Of a stretch of DNA of 64,000 nt, positions 42,857 to 52,026 are shown in pieces; the first letter of the stretch is position 1; every line of letters begins with the position of its first letter. The notes under the pieces were generated by a model that worked only from the letters and a program-made list of their open reading frames with translations, ran no database searches and was not told the DNA's origin. This stretch comes from an uncultured candidate division Zixibacteria bacterium (lineage in GTDB: Bacteria; Zixibacteria; MSB-5A5; GN15; PGXB01), in contig CALAMC010000067.1 in NCBI GenBank assembly GCA_937925655.1, positions 13,173 to 77,172 of the forward strand, in the 5' to 3' direction. Both the position numbers and the translations under genes were made by a program.

Positions 42857-45800
42857 TCACGGGCAATTCGGCGCCGGACCGGGTGGAACCGAGTAAATGT
42901 AATCGATCAGGCCCAGAATATCCAACAGGTTGATATTGCTGTCGGAGTTGATATCAGCGCTTGCGAGCGGATCGGGTGCCGGGCCGGGAGGAACGCCATA
43001 AATATGGTCAATAAGAAACAAAATATCCAGCAGGTTGATATTTCCATCACCGGTAACATCTCCGCAAATAAAGGCATCTCCGACAATAAGGTCAAGAGCG
43101 CGAGTATCGGAACTCCCGACCTGATCTTCGACAAAAGCCGTGAAAGCAATGGTTCCGGATACAAGGGGGGTGCCGGATAACAGGCCTGAAGACGCCAGCA
43201 TCACGCCGCTGCCGGCCAAGTCGTTATCCTGATCAAGCCATGACAATGTCCCCGTTCCGCCGGAAGCGGTTAACTGGAAAGAATATTCCTCTCCGGCCAC
43301 GCCGGATGGAATAGATAACGAAGTAACTTCGACCGCGGCATTCAGTGTGAAATTATACAGTTGTTCATCACTGCTCTGGTTGACATCGGTGACACGGGCG
43401 GTGAATGAAACCGGCCCGGAGTTCCCGGGGGTCCCAGTAATTAGTCCGGCCGCCGACATTGAAAGTCCAAATGCCGCCAGACTGCCGTTTTTATCATCCC
43501 AAGTCAATGGTGCCGTCCCCCCAGCGGCTTCAAGCTGTGTCGAAAAGGCTACGCCTTGCGTCCAATCGGAGATGGTTGTGGTAACAATATCAATGGCCGG
43601 ATTTACATAAATAGACATGGCCTTTTCGGTCGAGGCGCCCGGAGTGTCGGTGACAACCGCGGTAAAATTAACAGTTCCAGTTGTCGTTGGTGTTCCGGAT
43701 ACCAGTCCGGTTGCACTTAGGGTCAAACCGGTTCCGGTAAGCTGATTGAATTTATCGCCCCATGCTTTTGTGCCGGTGCCTCCGGTGGCGGCCAGTTGAA
43801 CGGAATATGCCGCCAATCGTGTTGCCTGTGGCAGTTCAGAAGCAGTCGTGATAGTTGGGGTCGGATTAATGGTGAAACTGAATGGTTTTTCGCCTGAAGA
43901 ACTTTCGGAATCGACGACTCTGGCCGTGAAGGATATAGCACCCGACGAAACCGGAGTTCCGGATACCAGACCATTTGTACTAATACTTAAACCGGTTCCG
44001 GACAAATTGCCATTCTTGTCGGACCAGGTGAGGGTGCCGGTTCCACCTTCGGCCTGCAGTTGCTGTGAGTAAGGGATATTCACCGTCCAGTCAGGCAGTG
44101 AAGCCGTGGTAATCGTTATCGATTTTTGGCTGGGCGGAAATATAATTTTATCGACCCAGGCACAGTCGCTTCCCGATGCCCCATAGCTGTCTTTGGTATA
44201 AATCCATTTAAACGTGTAGGTTCCGGCCGATACATTGTATGATGCCTTGGTCCAACCGACTTCACCCGACCACTGGCCTTTAAGACTGCTGTTCATGTAA
44301 AACTTAAGATAATCCCAGCCGGATTCGGATGACACTTTGTAATAGAAAGATATGGTGCCCGATCCGGTCACAGTCATCTGGAGCCGCATTTCAGAAGTCT
44401 GGCTGTTTCCGATGGCTCCGGATCTGGCGCAGTATGTTCCCTCGTATGGACTGAAACTGACAACCTGCCAGGGCTGATTACCCGCCGATTGCCAGGCGAA
44501 AGACGAAAAATCGCCGGTTTCGAAATTTTCTATAGATTGGCCGACAAACAAACTGAAGTAGATAGTCTCGTTATAGCCGAGGTCGGCAGAGACGTCGAGC
44601 CGGAAATTGACTTCATGGTACAATGGGCAGGACGGAGAAACATCGAAGACAAAGGGGGTCTGCGAGGTGCCCGTTCCGCCCAGGGCGGTAATCGTCGGGA
44701 AGGTAGTGTTATTTTGATCGATGGTAATGTACGGGTCGGTCGTGGAAAGCGTCGCCGATGCATTATTGGCATTGCCGGGGCCGCTGTTGGTTAGTGTAAT
44801 GTACAGCGCAACATCATTATCACCGGGATCGATATCGGGCCCAAGGTAGGATGAGTAGGCGAGGTCGGGCAAAACCGGCAGAGGAACCAGAGCAACGTCA
44901 TGGCGAACGGTATTAAAATCAGTAACGACGACAGATGTAATTGTATCGGAATAATATCCGGGCGCGGAGAATTCCAGAATATATGTGCCGGCGTCAATCA
45001 TGCGGTGATAATTTCCAATGACAGCGTCACTGTAGACTTCACTGGAATCAAAATCATGTGCCAGCACCCGCACCTTGGCACGTACGGGCTGACCGGTATA
45101 AGCATCAGTAATAATGCCCCGGATTCCATATAAGGCGTTTTCCAGATAATCAAGCAAAGCGATGCGATTGTAATTCCAAAAGTTGGGCAACTGTGAACCG
45201 GAAGGGAGTTTCGTTGATGAGATTTCCAGAGTAACTTCGCGACAATGATGCCAATAATTCATATAATCCTGACGGCCGCCGGTAATGGTGTACCAGGCGT
45301 AGCCATTGGTGATACCGTTGTTTAGATCGTCCATATACCCGCTGGGGCTGTAATGTTGGGCGGTGTCAGCGTACATCCGGCAAATATCGATAAACCACTG
45401 GTTGTCGGCGTGAAGCTTTGACCAGGTATCCCAGGGATAATTCAGGACTTCGGCGCCGCCGTGAAAGTTCGACGAAATGACGAAATTATGGCTGTTGGCC
45501 AGATTCATCATAACGACCGTTTCCGGTTGCCAGCTGTTGCCATCGGGATGCTGGCCGTCATCGGGATCGGGGAAATTGCGATTGATATCGATGCTATTAG
45601 CATTATAACGGGTAGCCCCGCTGACGGTATGGTTGCCGGAAGCATAAGTTCCGTCAGGATTGGCAAGCGGGTTGATCCAAATTTCACAGCTATCGACAAG
45701 ACGCGTGATGAGGGAATCGGACCCATAACTCGTAAGCAAAGAGTCTATTAATCGGAGCATCAGGACATAAGCCGTGATTTCATCCCCGTGCATAGAACTG

Positions 45801-46270
45801 GTGTACATGACCTCCGGCTCGTCTTCGTCGATATTGACGTTATCGGAAATGACGGCAAAAATGATTTGCCGTCCCTGGACTGAATACCCGGCATAAACCA
45901 GGCGACAGAGGTCAGGATAGTTTGAGGCAAATTGAGACATCATCGCCTCATAGGCGTCATATGTCGGATACGAGTCCCAGGCCGCAATGTCGGCTTTGTC
46001 CGAGGACATTTTGGGCGTGATAAGCGTGCTGGGGCGCGGCAGGATAGTATAGGTATAGCCCAGGCTTTCAAATCTTTTCAATTCTTCGTCATTGGCGTAG
46101 GCATAGACGGTTCCGTCAATGACATTATCGATGGATATGACGCGGGTCAATAGCTCCAGTTCGTCAAGTGAAGAAATATTGAATTTAAAATATGTTTCGC
46201 CGGCTGAAGCCGCCGCGGTCAGAGCGACCAGAAACAAAGTAGAAAGTAATAACAGTGTTTTGCTTTTCAT
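42857..46270 (-). CDS. Secreted M14 zinc carboxypeptidase with four Ig-like repeats and dockerin module
   Basis: This 1137-residue exported enzyme removes C-terminal residues from peptides. The signal peptide ends near residue 23. Zinc ligands of the M14 fold are His161 and Glu164 (MHGDE) and His270 (NFHGG). Glu349 in EVTLEIS is the catalytic base, and RNF (231-233) holds the substrate arginine. A carboxypeptidase regulatory-like domain (about 383-465) follows, then a CARDB-like segment (about 470-580) and a jelly-roll region (FETGDFSSFAW to CAWVDKI). Four He_PIG repeats lead into a duplicated dockerin motif (CGDVTGDGNINLLDILFLIDHIYG and a second copy). AGGATTGATAAT precedes the ATG. Confidence 0.93.
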   Translation of the reverse strand: MKSKTLLLLSTLFLVALTAAASAGETYFKFNISSLDELELLTRVISIDNVIDGTVYAYANDEELKRFESLGYTYTILPRPSTLITPKMSSDKADIAAWDSYPTYDAYEAMMSQFASNYPDLCRLVYAGYSVQGRQIIFAVISDNVNIDEDEPEVMYTSSMHGDEITAYVLMLRLIDSLLTSYGSDSLITRLVDSCEIWINPLANPDGTYASGNHTVSGATRYNANSIDINRNFPDPDDGQHPDGNSWQPETVVMMNLANSHNFVISSNFHGGAEVLNYPWDTWSKLHADNQWFIDICRMYADTAQHYSPSGYMDDLNNGITNGYAWYTITGGRQDYMNYWHHCREVTLEISSTKLPSGSQLPNFWNYNRIALLDYLENALYGIRGIITDAYTGQPVRAKVRVLAHDFDSSEVYSDAVIGNYHRMIDAGTYILEFSAPGYYSDTITSVVVTDFNTVRHDVALVPLPVLPDLAYSSYLGPDIDPGDNDVALYITLTNSGPGNANNASATLSTTDPYITIDQNNTTFPTITALGGTGTSQTPFVFDVSPSCPLYHEVNFRLDVSADLGYNETIYFSLFVGQSIENFETGDFSSFAWQSAGNQPWQVVSFSPYEGTYCARSGAIGNSQTSEMRLQMTVTGSGTISFYYKVSSESGWDYLKFYMNSSLKGQWSGEVGWTKASYNVSAGTYTFKWIYTKDSYGASGSDCAWVDKIIFPPSQKSITITTASLPDWTVNIPYSQQLQAEGGTGTLTWSDKNGNLSGTGLSISTNGLVSGTPVSSGAISFTARVVDSESSSGEKPFSFTINPTPTITTASELPQATRLAAYSVQLAATGGTGTKAWGDKFNQLTGTGLTLSATGLVSGTPTTTGTVNFTAVVTDTPGASTEKAMSIYVNPAIDIVTTTISDWTQGVAFSTQLEAAGGTAPLTWDDKNGSLAAFGLSMSAAGLITGTPGNSGPVSFTARVTDVNQSSDEQLYNFTLNAAVEVTSLSIPSGVAGEEYSFQLTASGGTGTLSWLDQDNDLAGSGVMLASSGLLSGTPLVSGTIAFTAFVEDQVGSSDTRALDLIVGDAFICGDVTGDGNINLLDILFLIDHIYGVPPGPAPDPLASADINSDSNINLLDILGLIDYIYSVPPGPAPNCP
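43067..44113 (-). repeat. Four tandem He_PIG-type Ig-like repeats
   Basis: Four in-frame units of about 261 bases in the M14 gene match the repeats of the M36-like protease unit for unit (TWSDKNGNLSGTGLSIS, GLVSGTP). The first unit here is closest to the first unit of the other array, so the arrays seem to share an ancestor or exchange by recombination. Confidence 0.88.
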
Positions 46271-46368
46271 ATTATCAATCCTGCCTGCTGTTAAATCATA
46301 AGTCGGTCAAAGCTTCCGTTAGTTTATCGCCCTCCTCTTGTTCTATTGGCCGCCTCCGGCGGCGGCGG

Positions 46369-46401
46369 AAAAACGGGGGACGGACAAGTTCCATCCCCCG
46401 T
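46369..46401 (-). terminator. Terminator of the C25 protease gene
   Basis: An 8-bp GC-rich stem (46373-46380 with 46394-46401) with inner CGG/CCA partial pairing is followed on the minus strand by TTTTT. It lies 15 bases past the stop. Confidence 0.82.
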
Positions 46402-46415
46402 ATAACCGTCTCAAA

Positions 46416-49400
46416 TTACGGGCAAGTAAGCTCACCCGTTTCGTTGTATACAAATCCGATAATCGTCAGAATGTCAATCAGATCGATTTTGCCCGAGGCG
46501 TCAACGTCGGCCGCATCGGGGAATGGCGGGGCCGGTCCGACCGGATCGCCATACAGGTGATCAATCAAATACAGAATATCGATCAAATTGGGGACAGGCG
46601 AACCGCTGTTATCCACGTCGCCGCAGAACCAGGGATCGCCGACCGTCATCACAACCGGAATGGTATGAACCGGATAAAGCGGGTCATTCGAGGAAATTTC
46701 AATTTGACCGTTGTAGGTGCCATAGCCGAGTTCAGAGGCGTCGAGTTTCACTTCCAGTAAGGTGTTGGTAAATGGCGCAACTGAACCGCCGCGCGGCTGA
46801 ACGTCAAGCCAGCCGCCAGCCGTAATGTGGATGGCGAGATCATTATGCATGTAGGCGGCGTTTTTGACGATAACCAGGTAATCGGAACCATCCTGATTTT
46901 TCAGGCCAATAGAGGCTCCCAGAAGATTGCTGGTCCCCGGATCCATAGTGGCATACTGTAAAGTAATTTTGCCGCTGGGATCCAGGATAACCTGGAAGTT
47001 CAGACTGCCGGTGCCATCGGGGAAGGCATAACGTCTGATATCGGAGAAAGTTACAATAAACCTGCCGCCGGGGGCATCGTAATGGTAGTATACGTTGCCG
47101 CCTTTGCGCGGGTCGAGGTCATCCCACCATAGAGCGATCAAATTGAATGGGGCCACCGCCGCATCGATGTAATCGTTATTGCGCGAGCTTACCCCGGCGC
47201 CAAATGAAATTAAACCATTCGATCCAATATACAGTTGGTTATAGACATTGTCATAGAACGGGAAGGCAAAGCCGATATCAAACGGTCCGGCGAAATCATC
47301 GTCGGTCAGCGGATCCGCGGAAGCCTGAACATCGGTGCCAACCGCAGAAATATCAACCCATGAATATGGCGTCGCCTGGGGATCGTCGGAATCAACCCAG
47401 TTATGACCGAAAGCATCGGGGCCGCCGCTGGATTTATCCTGTGGGGCATATATCGGTTCCATCGTGCCACCGTCTTTGTCGGCATCCATCAGCATATGGC
47501 CAATAGGTTCGCGAACATTTTCAGTGGCCACCGTTACAGGAACAACACGGCCCTTGCTGTACATGACGCACCCAACCGTAAAGTTCAGCCGACCGGGGCC
47601 GCTGTTGTCGATATTAATCGGGAATGTTTCGAATTCGCCGATCGCGACGTCTTCATTCAGCGCGAGCATATCCACCGCCATTATCGGGGCGTAGATATTC
47701 AGCATGAGTGGAATACTGCCGCTGGGATCGGCCGGATCGTTAGTCGTATACGAGAGATTGCCGTAATAAACGCCCGGATTCAAGCCGGCTGAATTGAAGG
47801 TTATGCCGAAGTCGAGATTACCTCCCGGCATGATGGTGTTGAGAGCGGTACTAATATTCAGCCAGTTGACATCGGTACTGAATTGAATCTTCAGGGTACC
47901 CTGACCGGAATTATCGATATGCAGGCTGGTGGCGGAAGTTTGATCAGGATCGAGGCTGTCGGCCACCATTTCGTGACTGAAGGCGCTTTGCGGGGCATAG
48001 ATATGAAGGTCAACGGGAATGGAGCCGGTCAAGTGAGCCGGGTCATTCGTTTCATAATTCAAGGCACCATCATAATCACCGGCGCTCATGCCGGTAGTAT
48101 TAATCGTAAATGTGAAATCGGCAGAACCGCCGGCCTGAATATAAGTGAAGCCGGTATAATGGGTCAGCCAGGGAGATTCGGCGGAGAGAAACTTAATTTT
48201 GAGACGTCCGTCGCCGTTATTATCAATATGAATCGTCCGCTGGATGGAGGCGTCGATATCCATGCTTTCATCAAAGCCGCTCGAGCCCATCGATAAAGCC
48301 GGCGTTCCGGTGGCCTGATTATAGCCTTTGATGACGATATCGTCGATATTCCAGCCGCAATACTGCATGGAACCGTCGGTTCCACCGAGGCCGAAACGAA
48401 TCCGGAATTCGGAATTATCGTCGGCATAAGCGGTCAAATCATGGAAATGTTCGCTCCATGTCTGTTCATTCGTGGTCGCCGAATTTTCAAAAAGGGTAAC
48501 CCACGAGGTTCCGTTGTAAACCTGAAAATAGGCGTGATCATAACTGGAACTTTCCACGCCCAACCAACGCCAGTAAGTCAACTGAACGCTGGAATAGTCA
48601 GAGCAATCGATAATCGGGGAAGTAATCCACTGGGTTCCGCTGATGCTGGCGCTGTAATCGCCGTCGGTGGGAGTCAGGTCATTGCCGAGGACCATATTGT
48701 CTTCGGTCGGGCTGTGGTCGACAGCCGGGTCGGGGCCGCCGTAGGAATCGGTACCGGGACCGCCACCGGCGGGGCCGCGTGTCCATTCGGCGGTGCCGCC
48801 ATAACCGGTCCAGCCCTGGTCAGATGAAAAATCTTCGGTAAAGAGGGCTTCACGGTCACCGACAATAATCATGAATTGCGTTTCTTTAAAATAATTACCT
48901 GCGCCCGTGATGGTCAGATCAAAGGTCATTTCATAGCCCATAGGGCAGGTAGAGCCGGCGGAGACACTGAAAACATCGGCGGCATTATTGCCGGTGCCGC
49001 CCGCCGAATCCACCAGGCCGATATAACCATAGTCATCGTTAACGGTGCCATAGGGATCGGTTTCGGAAAGGCTGACGGCAACCTCGGTCGCCTGACCGGA
49101 ACCGATATTTCGAAGGGTCACGACCAGCTCGCCGGATTCACCGGGGTCAAGGATTCCGTTGCCGTTGCCGCCGATATCGGCGACCTGCACCGACACGAAT
49201 TCAATATTCGGGGCGTGGGCCGTCAGGTTGAAATTGGTCACCCAGGTAGTATCCCACTTATCGGTTCCGTAAAGCTCCAGAGAAAAGACGAGCTTGTGCT
49301 TATCCGGAACGGTCGAGGCAACCTTGAAACTAAAGGCGTCGGCGATATACTTGGTCCCGAAATCGCCATCGATGGATTCATACAATTCGCTGTTATCATA

Positions 49401-51668
49401 GATGGTCACATATTCATCGGTCGAGGTCAGCGTGGCCGTAATGTTATTGCAGACATCGGGGCCGACGTTTTTCAAGGTTACGCCCAGCAAAATCGTTTCA
49501 CTGTAATCGATCAGGCCGTTGTTGTTGCCGGCGATATCATTGACAACACTGCCGTCATAAACCAGAAACGGCCCGTCGGGGGCGATGACGGTTACGGTCG
49601 AGATGTACGGCTGACGGTTCTGGGCGGTGATGACGATATCGGCCTCACCGGGAACGCCAAACGGTTCGAGGGTAACGTCAACGGTACCGGAAGCATCGAC
49701 ATAAGCGGCGCCGTATAAAACGCCATCGCGGGAAAGAGCCACATACGATCCCGGATCGGCTTCCACGGTAAAGGTACTGGCCGAAAGCAGAAGGGTTGAA
49801 GCATGACTGATGTTATTTTCGGTAGGTACACCCATGTAGCTCATGACCGAGGGATCACCCATGAGGTGATAGATTTCCCAGTAATAGGTTACGCGAGAGC
49901 CACCTTCGCAAACGGCCAGGTTGCCGGCGAACATTATGGCGGCATTGGTCACATAATGCCGCTCGACGGGTTCGCCGTGATCGTGGAAGAGACCGTCATA
50001 GGCGCCCTGTGTGGTTTGCTCATAGGTGGGACCGGAGCCGACAACGGGGCCATAACCGACGCCCCAGTAATAATCCTCGTACCAATAGGTCGAGTTGCTT
50101 CCGCCGATATACCCGATGCCGCCTTTATCGGCGACACGGAGAAAGGCTTCGCCGAAACAGGGAGTACTTTCATCAAAGGTATTCGAAAGACAGCAGTTAC
50201 CAATGCCAAGCAGATATTTATGATAATTGGTCAAGCCGGGAATATCGGAAGTCGTAAAGGAGGGGTCAGCGTGCCCCTCATGGCTGCAATGGGCAGTATA
50301 GTTATACAGCCCGACACCATCGTTGATAGTGGCAATAATAGCGGCGGCGGCGCCACTGGCGTCAGACGCCGGGTAAAGCCAAACGTTGGGGGTTATACCA
50401 TGGGCGGCATTAAAATAATATGTCGTTCCATAGTTGATCTGGCCGTTACCATGGGTAATGGCATAGGTGCCATCAACACCCGAAACCAGCGTCACTTCTT
50501 CAAGATAGCTGGGGTCGGGCATCAAATATTGTTCATATTCGAGAGTCTTATCAAGTTGCGGCTGTAAATGTGAGGTTTGGGTCGCTGAAAAGCGGCCATA
50601 GTATATTTCCGGCAGGTTGTCACCGGTAAATTCACAATAATAAAGGTCGGTGACATGGCTACCAGCGGTCCCCGACCAAGGGTCAATCTGTTCGGCATCG
50701 CCGACGAATAAAACGAATGAGGGAGCCGGATCTTCAGTCGTCCCAGCGTTATAAAGACCCTGAATGTAGCTCTTGATGGCGGTGCGAGAAGTCCCAATAA
50801 CATCGGTATAGGCGGTTACGACATTAAAGCCTTTTTTGGTTTTCCATTCAATAAAAGGCTCAAGCTGGGATTCGAACATGCGGTCGGAGATTATCAAGTA
50901 TTTAACCGGATACTTGACCAGATCGAAGGAGTCGTTGGTTTTGCTATAAGTCGACGCCCCTTCATAATTGCAGATCATGTCATAGATAGGTTCATAAAAC
51001 GGAGAATAATGCCTTTTATAGAGGTCCTCGGTGGCCGCCAAATCGCCGCCGACGAAATCGACCTGCAAGGTGATTTCGCGGGTTATCTGTAATTTGTTTT
51101 CGACGGGGTCATAGGCAAAGGGCGCCACCGTAACCATACCCAGATGAAGGCCGCGCAATGTACCCATTATCTGGGTCTGGGCTTCATCGAGGCTGTAATA
51201 GCCGGGCTGTTCGTAGGCGGCAACGTTGTATAAAAATTCCACGTCTTCAGGACGTTCCGATTTGGACAGGGAGGGCTGGGCCGGCATAATGTGGTTGGTG
51301 ATGCCGATATCCTGCAAGTGGATTTCTTCCGTCTGGCGATCAATGATGGTTGCGACGACCTGGCTGTTTACAGGAATAGCCAGAAGTTTGCTCAAGACGG
51401 GCAAATCCGGATTGCCGAAATCCTGGGAGCGGGCAAAACGGTCGACCCGCGGCAGGACAAATTCGCCTTTCTTAGTTACCACAGGGATGAATTCCACGCT
51501 ACCTACGTTAACCTTAATGGTTACCGAGGTGGGACTTTGATTTAAGACGGTGAGTCCTGATGGTTCATTGCTTAGAACCACCGTTTCGCCGGCTAAGGCG
51601 GGCAGGCCCAAGCCGGTTGCCAGGATAATCAGTAATCCCAGCAGCAACATACCTCTTGTCGATTTCAA
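46416..51668 (-). CDS. Secreted C25 gingipain-type cysteine protease with dockerin module
   Basis: This is a 1750-residue exported protease. The signal peptide ends near residue 26. A gingipain-type propeptide covers about 30-240 and the C25 domain about 252-620. The catalytic His is residue 460 (YTAHCSHEGH) and the nucleophile is most likely Cys493 in GNCCLSNTF, by comparison with the Cys-x-x-Gly/Asn of gingipains. Ig-like segments, a jelly-roll region (EDFSSDQGW to CGWNIDDIVI) and a set of ASPM/hydin-like or BACON-like repeats follow. A beta domain (FAFPFYDNVYNQLYIGSNG) precedes the C-terminal dockerin-like pair (CGDVDNSG..., DVDASGKIDLIDILTIIG). The start is TTG with GGAGG five bases upstream; ATG at codon 7 is the alternative. 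It ends in dockerin, not the T9SS domain used by gingipains. Confidence 0.92.
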   Translation of the reverse strand: MKSTRGMLLLGLLIILATGLGLPALAGETVVLSNEPSGLTVLNQSPTSVTIKVNVGSVEFIPVVTKKGEFVLPRVDRFARSQDFGNPDLPVLSKLLAIPVNSQVVATIIDRQTEEIHLQDIGITNHIMPAQPSLSKSERPEDVEFLYNVAAYEQPGYYSLDEAQTQIMGTLRGLHLGMVTVAPFAYDPVENKLQITREITLQVDFVGGDLAATEDLYKRHYSPFYEPIYDMICNYEGASTYSKTNDSFDLVKYPVKYLIISDRMFESQLEPFIEWKTKKGFNVVTAYTDVIGTSRTAIKSYIQGLYNAGTTEDPAPSFVLFVGDAEQIDPWSGTAGSHVTDLYYCEFTGDNLPEIYYGRFSATQTSHLQPQLDKTLEYEQYLMPDPSYLEEVTLVSGVDGTYAITHGNGQINYGTTYYFNAAHGITPNVWLYPASDASGAAAAIIATINDGVGLYNYTAHCSHEGHADPSFTTSDIPGLTNYHKYLLGIGNCCLSNTFDESTPCFGEAFLRVADKGGIGYIGGSNSTYWYEDYYWGVGYGPVVGSGPTYEQTTQGAYDGLFHDHGEPVERHYVTNAAIMFAGNLAVCEGGSRVTYYWEIYHLMGDPSVMSYMGVPTENNISHASTLLLSASTFTVEADPGSYVALSRDGVLYGAAYVDASGTVDVTLEPFGVPGEADIVITAQNRQPYISTVTVIAPDGPFLVYDGSVVNDIAGNNNGLIDYSETILLGVTLKNVGPDVCNNITATLTSTDEYVTIYDNSELYESIDGDFGTKYIADAFSFKVASTVPDKHKLVFSLELYGTDKWDTTWVTNFNLTAHAPNIEFVSVQVADIGGNGNGILDPGESGELVVTLRNIGSGQATEVAVSLSETDPYGTVNDDYGYIGLVDSAGGTGNNAADVFSVSAGSTCPMGYEMTFDLTITGAGNYFKETQFMIIVGDREALFTEDFSSDQGWTGYGGTAEWTRGPAGGGPGTDSYGGPDPAVDHSPTEDNMVLGNDLTPTDGDYSASISGTQWITSPIIDCSDYSSVQLTYWRWLGVESSSYDHAYFQVYNGTSWVTLFENSATTNEQTWSEHFHDLTAYADDNSEFRIRFGLGGTDGSMQYCGWNIDDIVIKGYNQATGTPALSMGSSGFDESMDIDASIQRTIHIDNNGDGRLKIKFLSAESPWLTHYTGFTYIQAGGSADFTFTINTTGMSAGDYDGALNYETNDPAHLTGSIPVDLHIYAPQSAFSHEMVADSLDPDQTSATSLHIDNSGQGTLKIQFSTDVNWLNISTALNTIMPGGNLDFGITFNSAGLNPGVYYGNLSYTTNDPADPSGSIPLMLNIYAPIMAVDMLALNEDVAIGEFETFPINIDNSGPGRLNFTVGCVMYSKGRVVPVTVATENVREPIGHMLMDADKDGGTMEPIYAPQDKSSGGPDAFGHNWVDSDDPQATPYSWVDISAVGTDVQASADPLTDDDFAGPFDIGFAFPFYDNVYNQLYIGSNGLISFGAGVSSRNNDYIDAAVAPFNLIALWWDDLDPRKGGNVYYHYDAPGGRFIVTFSDIRRYAFPDGTGSLNFQVILDPSGKITLQYATMDPGTSNLLGASIGLKNQDGSDYLVIVKNAAYMHNDLAIHITAGGWLDVQPRGGSVAPFTNTLLEVKLDASELGYGTYNGQIEISSNDPLYPVHTIPVVMTVGDPWFCGDVDNSGSPVPNLIDILYLIDHLYGDPVGPAPPFPDAADVDASGKIDLIDILTIIGFVYNETGELTCP

Positions 51669-51900
51669 ACCAACCTCCTATATAGTTACTCACATAAAGT
51701 TAGTTTTTTCAGTAAGACAGAAAAAACGGCCGTGTTCATGGCCAATTTTATAAAAAAAGCAGTATAATTTTCGACGTTGTAAAGGCATGGTTTCGGGTGC
51801 CGTAAAGTAAAGGCTGGAATACAGTTATGGTGTCTGAACGACACCGACCAAAAGCCACTTTTAAATTCTCCACAAGGCGTGCAAGTATAATTCCTTCATT

Positions 51901-51928
51901 AATATATATAATATACCATGTTTGTCAA
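51901..51928 (-). promoter_or_regulatory. Predicted promoter of the C25 protease gene
   Basis: Minus-strand TTGACA (51923-51928) and TATATT (51901-51906) with a 16-base spacer. The boxes and spacing are identical to those before the M36-like protease gene. Confidence 0.65.
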
Positions 51929-51966
51929 TATTGAATTCTCGGTCAACAAAAAACTACTCGTTTATA

Positions 51967-51998
51967 AAATAAAGGGGACAGCCAAATTGGCTGTCCCC
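51967..51998 (-). terminator. Terminator of the Cys-rich dockerin protein gene
   Basis: A 10-bp stem (51974-51983 with 51989-51998) with a 5-base loop is followed on the minus strand by TTTATTTTAT, 28 bases past the stop. Confidence 0.9.
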
Positions 51999-52026
51999 TC
52001 GAAAAAATCTGACAGAAAATCTGCCA

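Larger units (their letters stand above)
51669..52026. other. Intergenic region between the C25 and Cys-rich protein genes
   Basis: These 358 bases hold no gene. They contain the terminator of the Cys-rich gene at 51967-51998 and the promoter of the C25 gene at 51901-51928, plus a leader of about 225 bases. I saw no further conserved structure. Confidence 0.7.

Noticed and set aside
42816..46388. Shared 8-base loop (CGGACAAG) in two terminators
   Set aside because: It occurs in hairpin loops at 42816 and 46381 only; too short to exclude chance.
48876..49718. 280-codon open frame on the plus strand
   Set aside because: Antisense to the C25 protease gene; no independent support.
46416..51668. 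PorU, the T9SS sortase
   Set aside because: PorU also has a C25 domain, but this protein has a gingipain propeptide, many adhesion domains and a dockerin end, and no T9SS gene is near.
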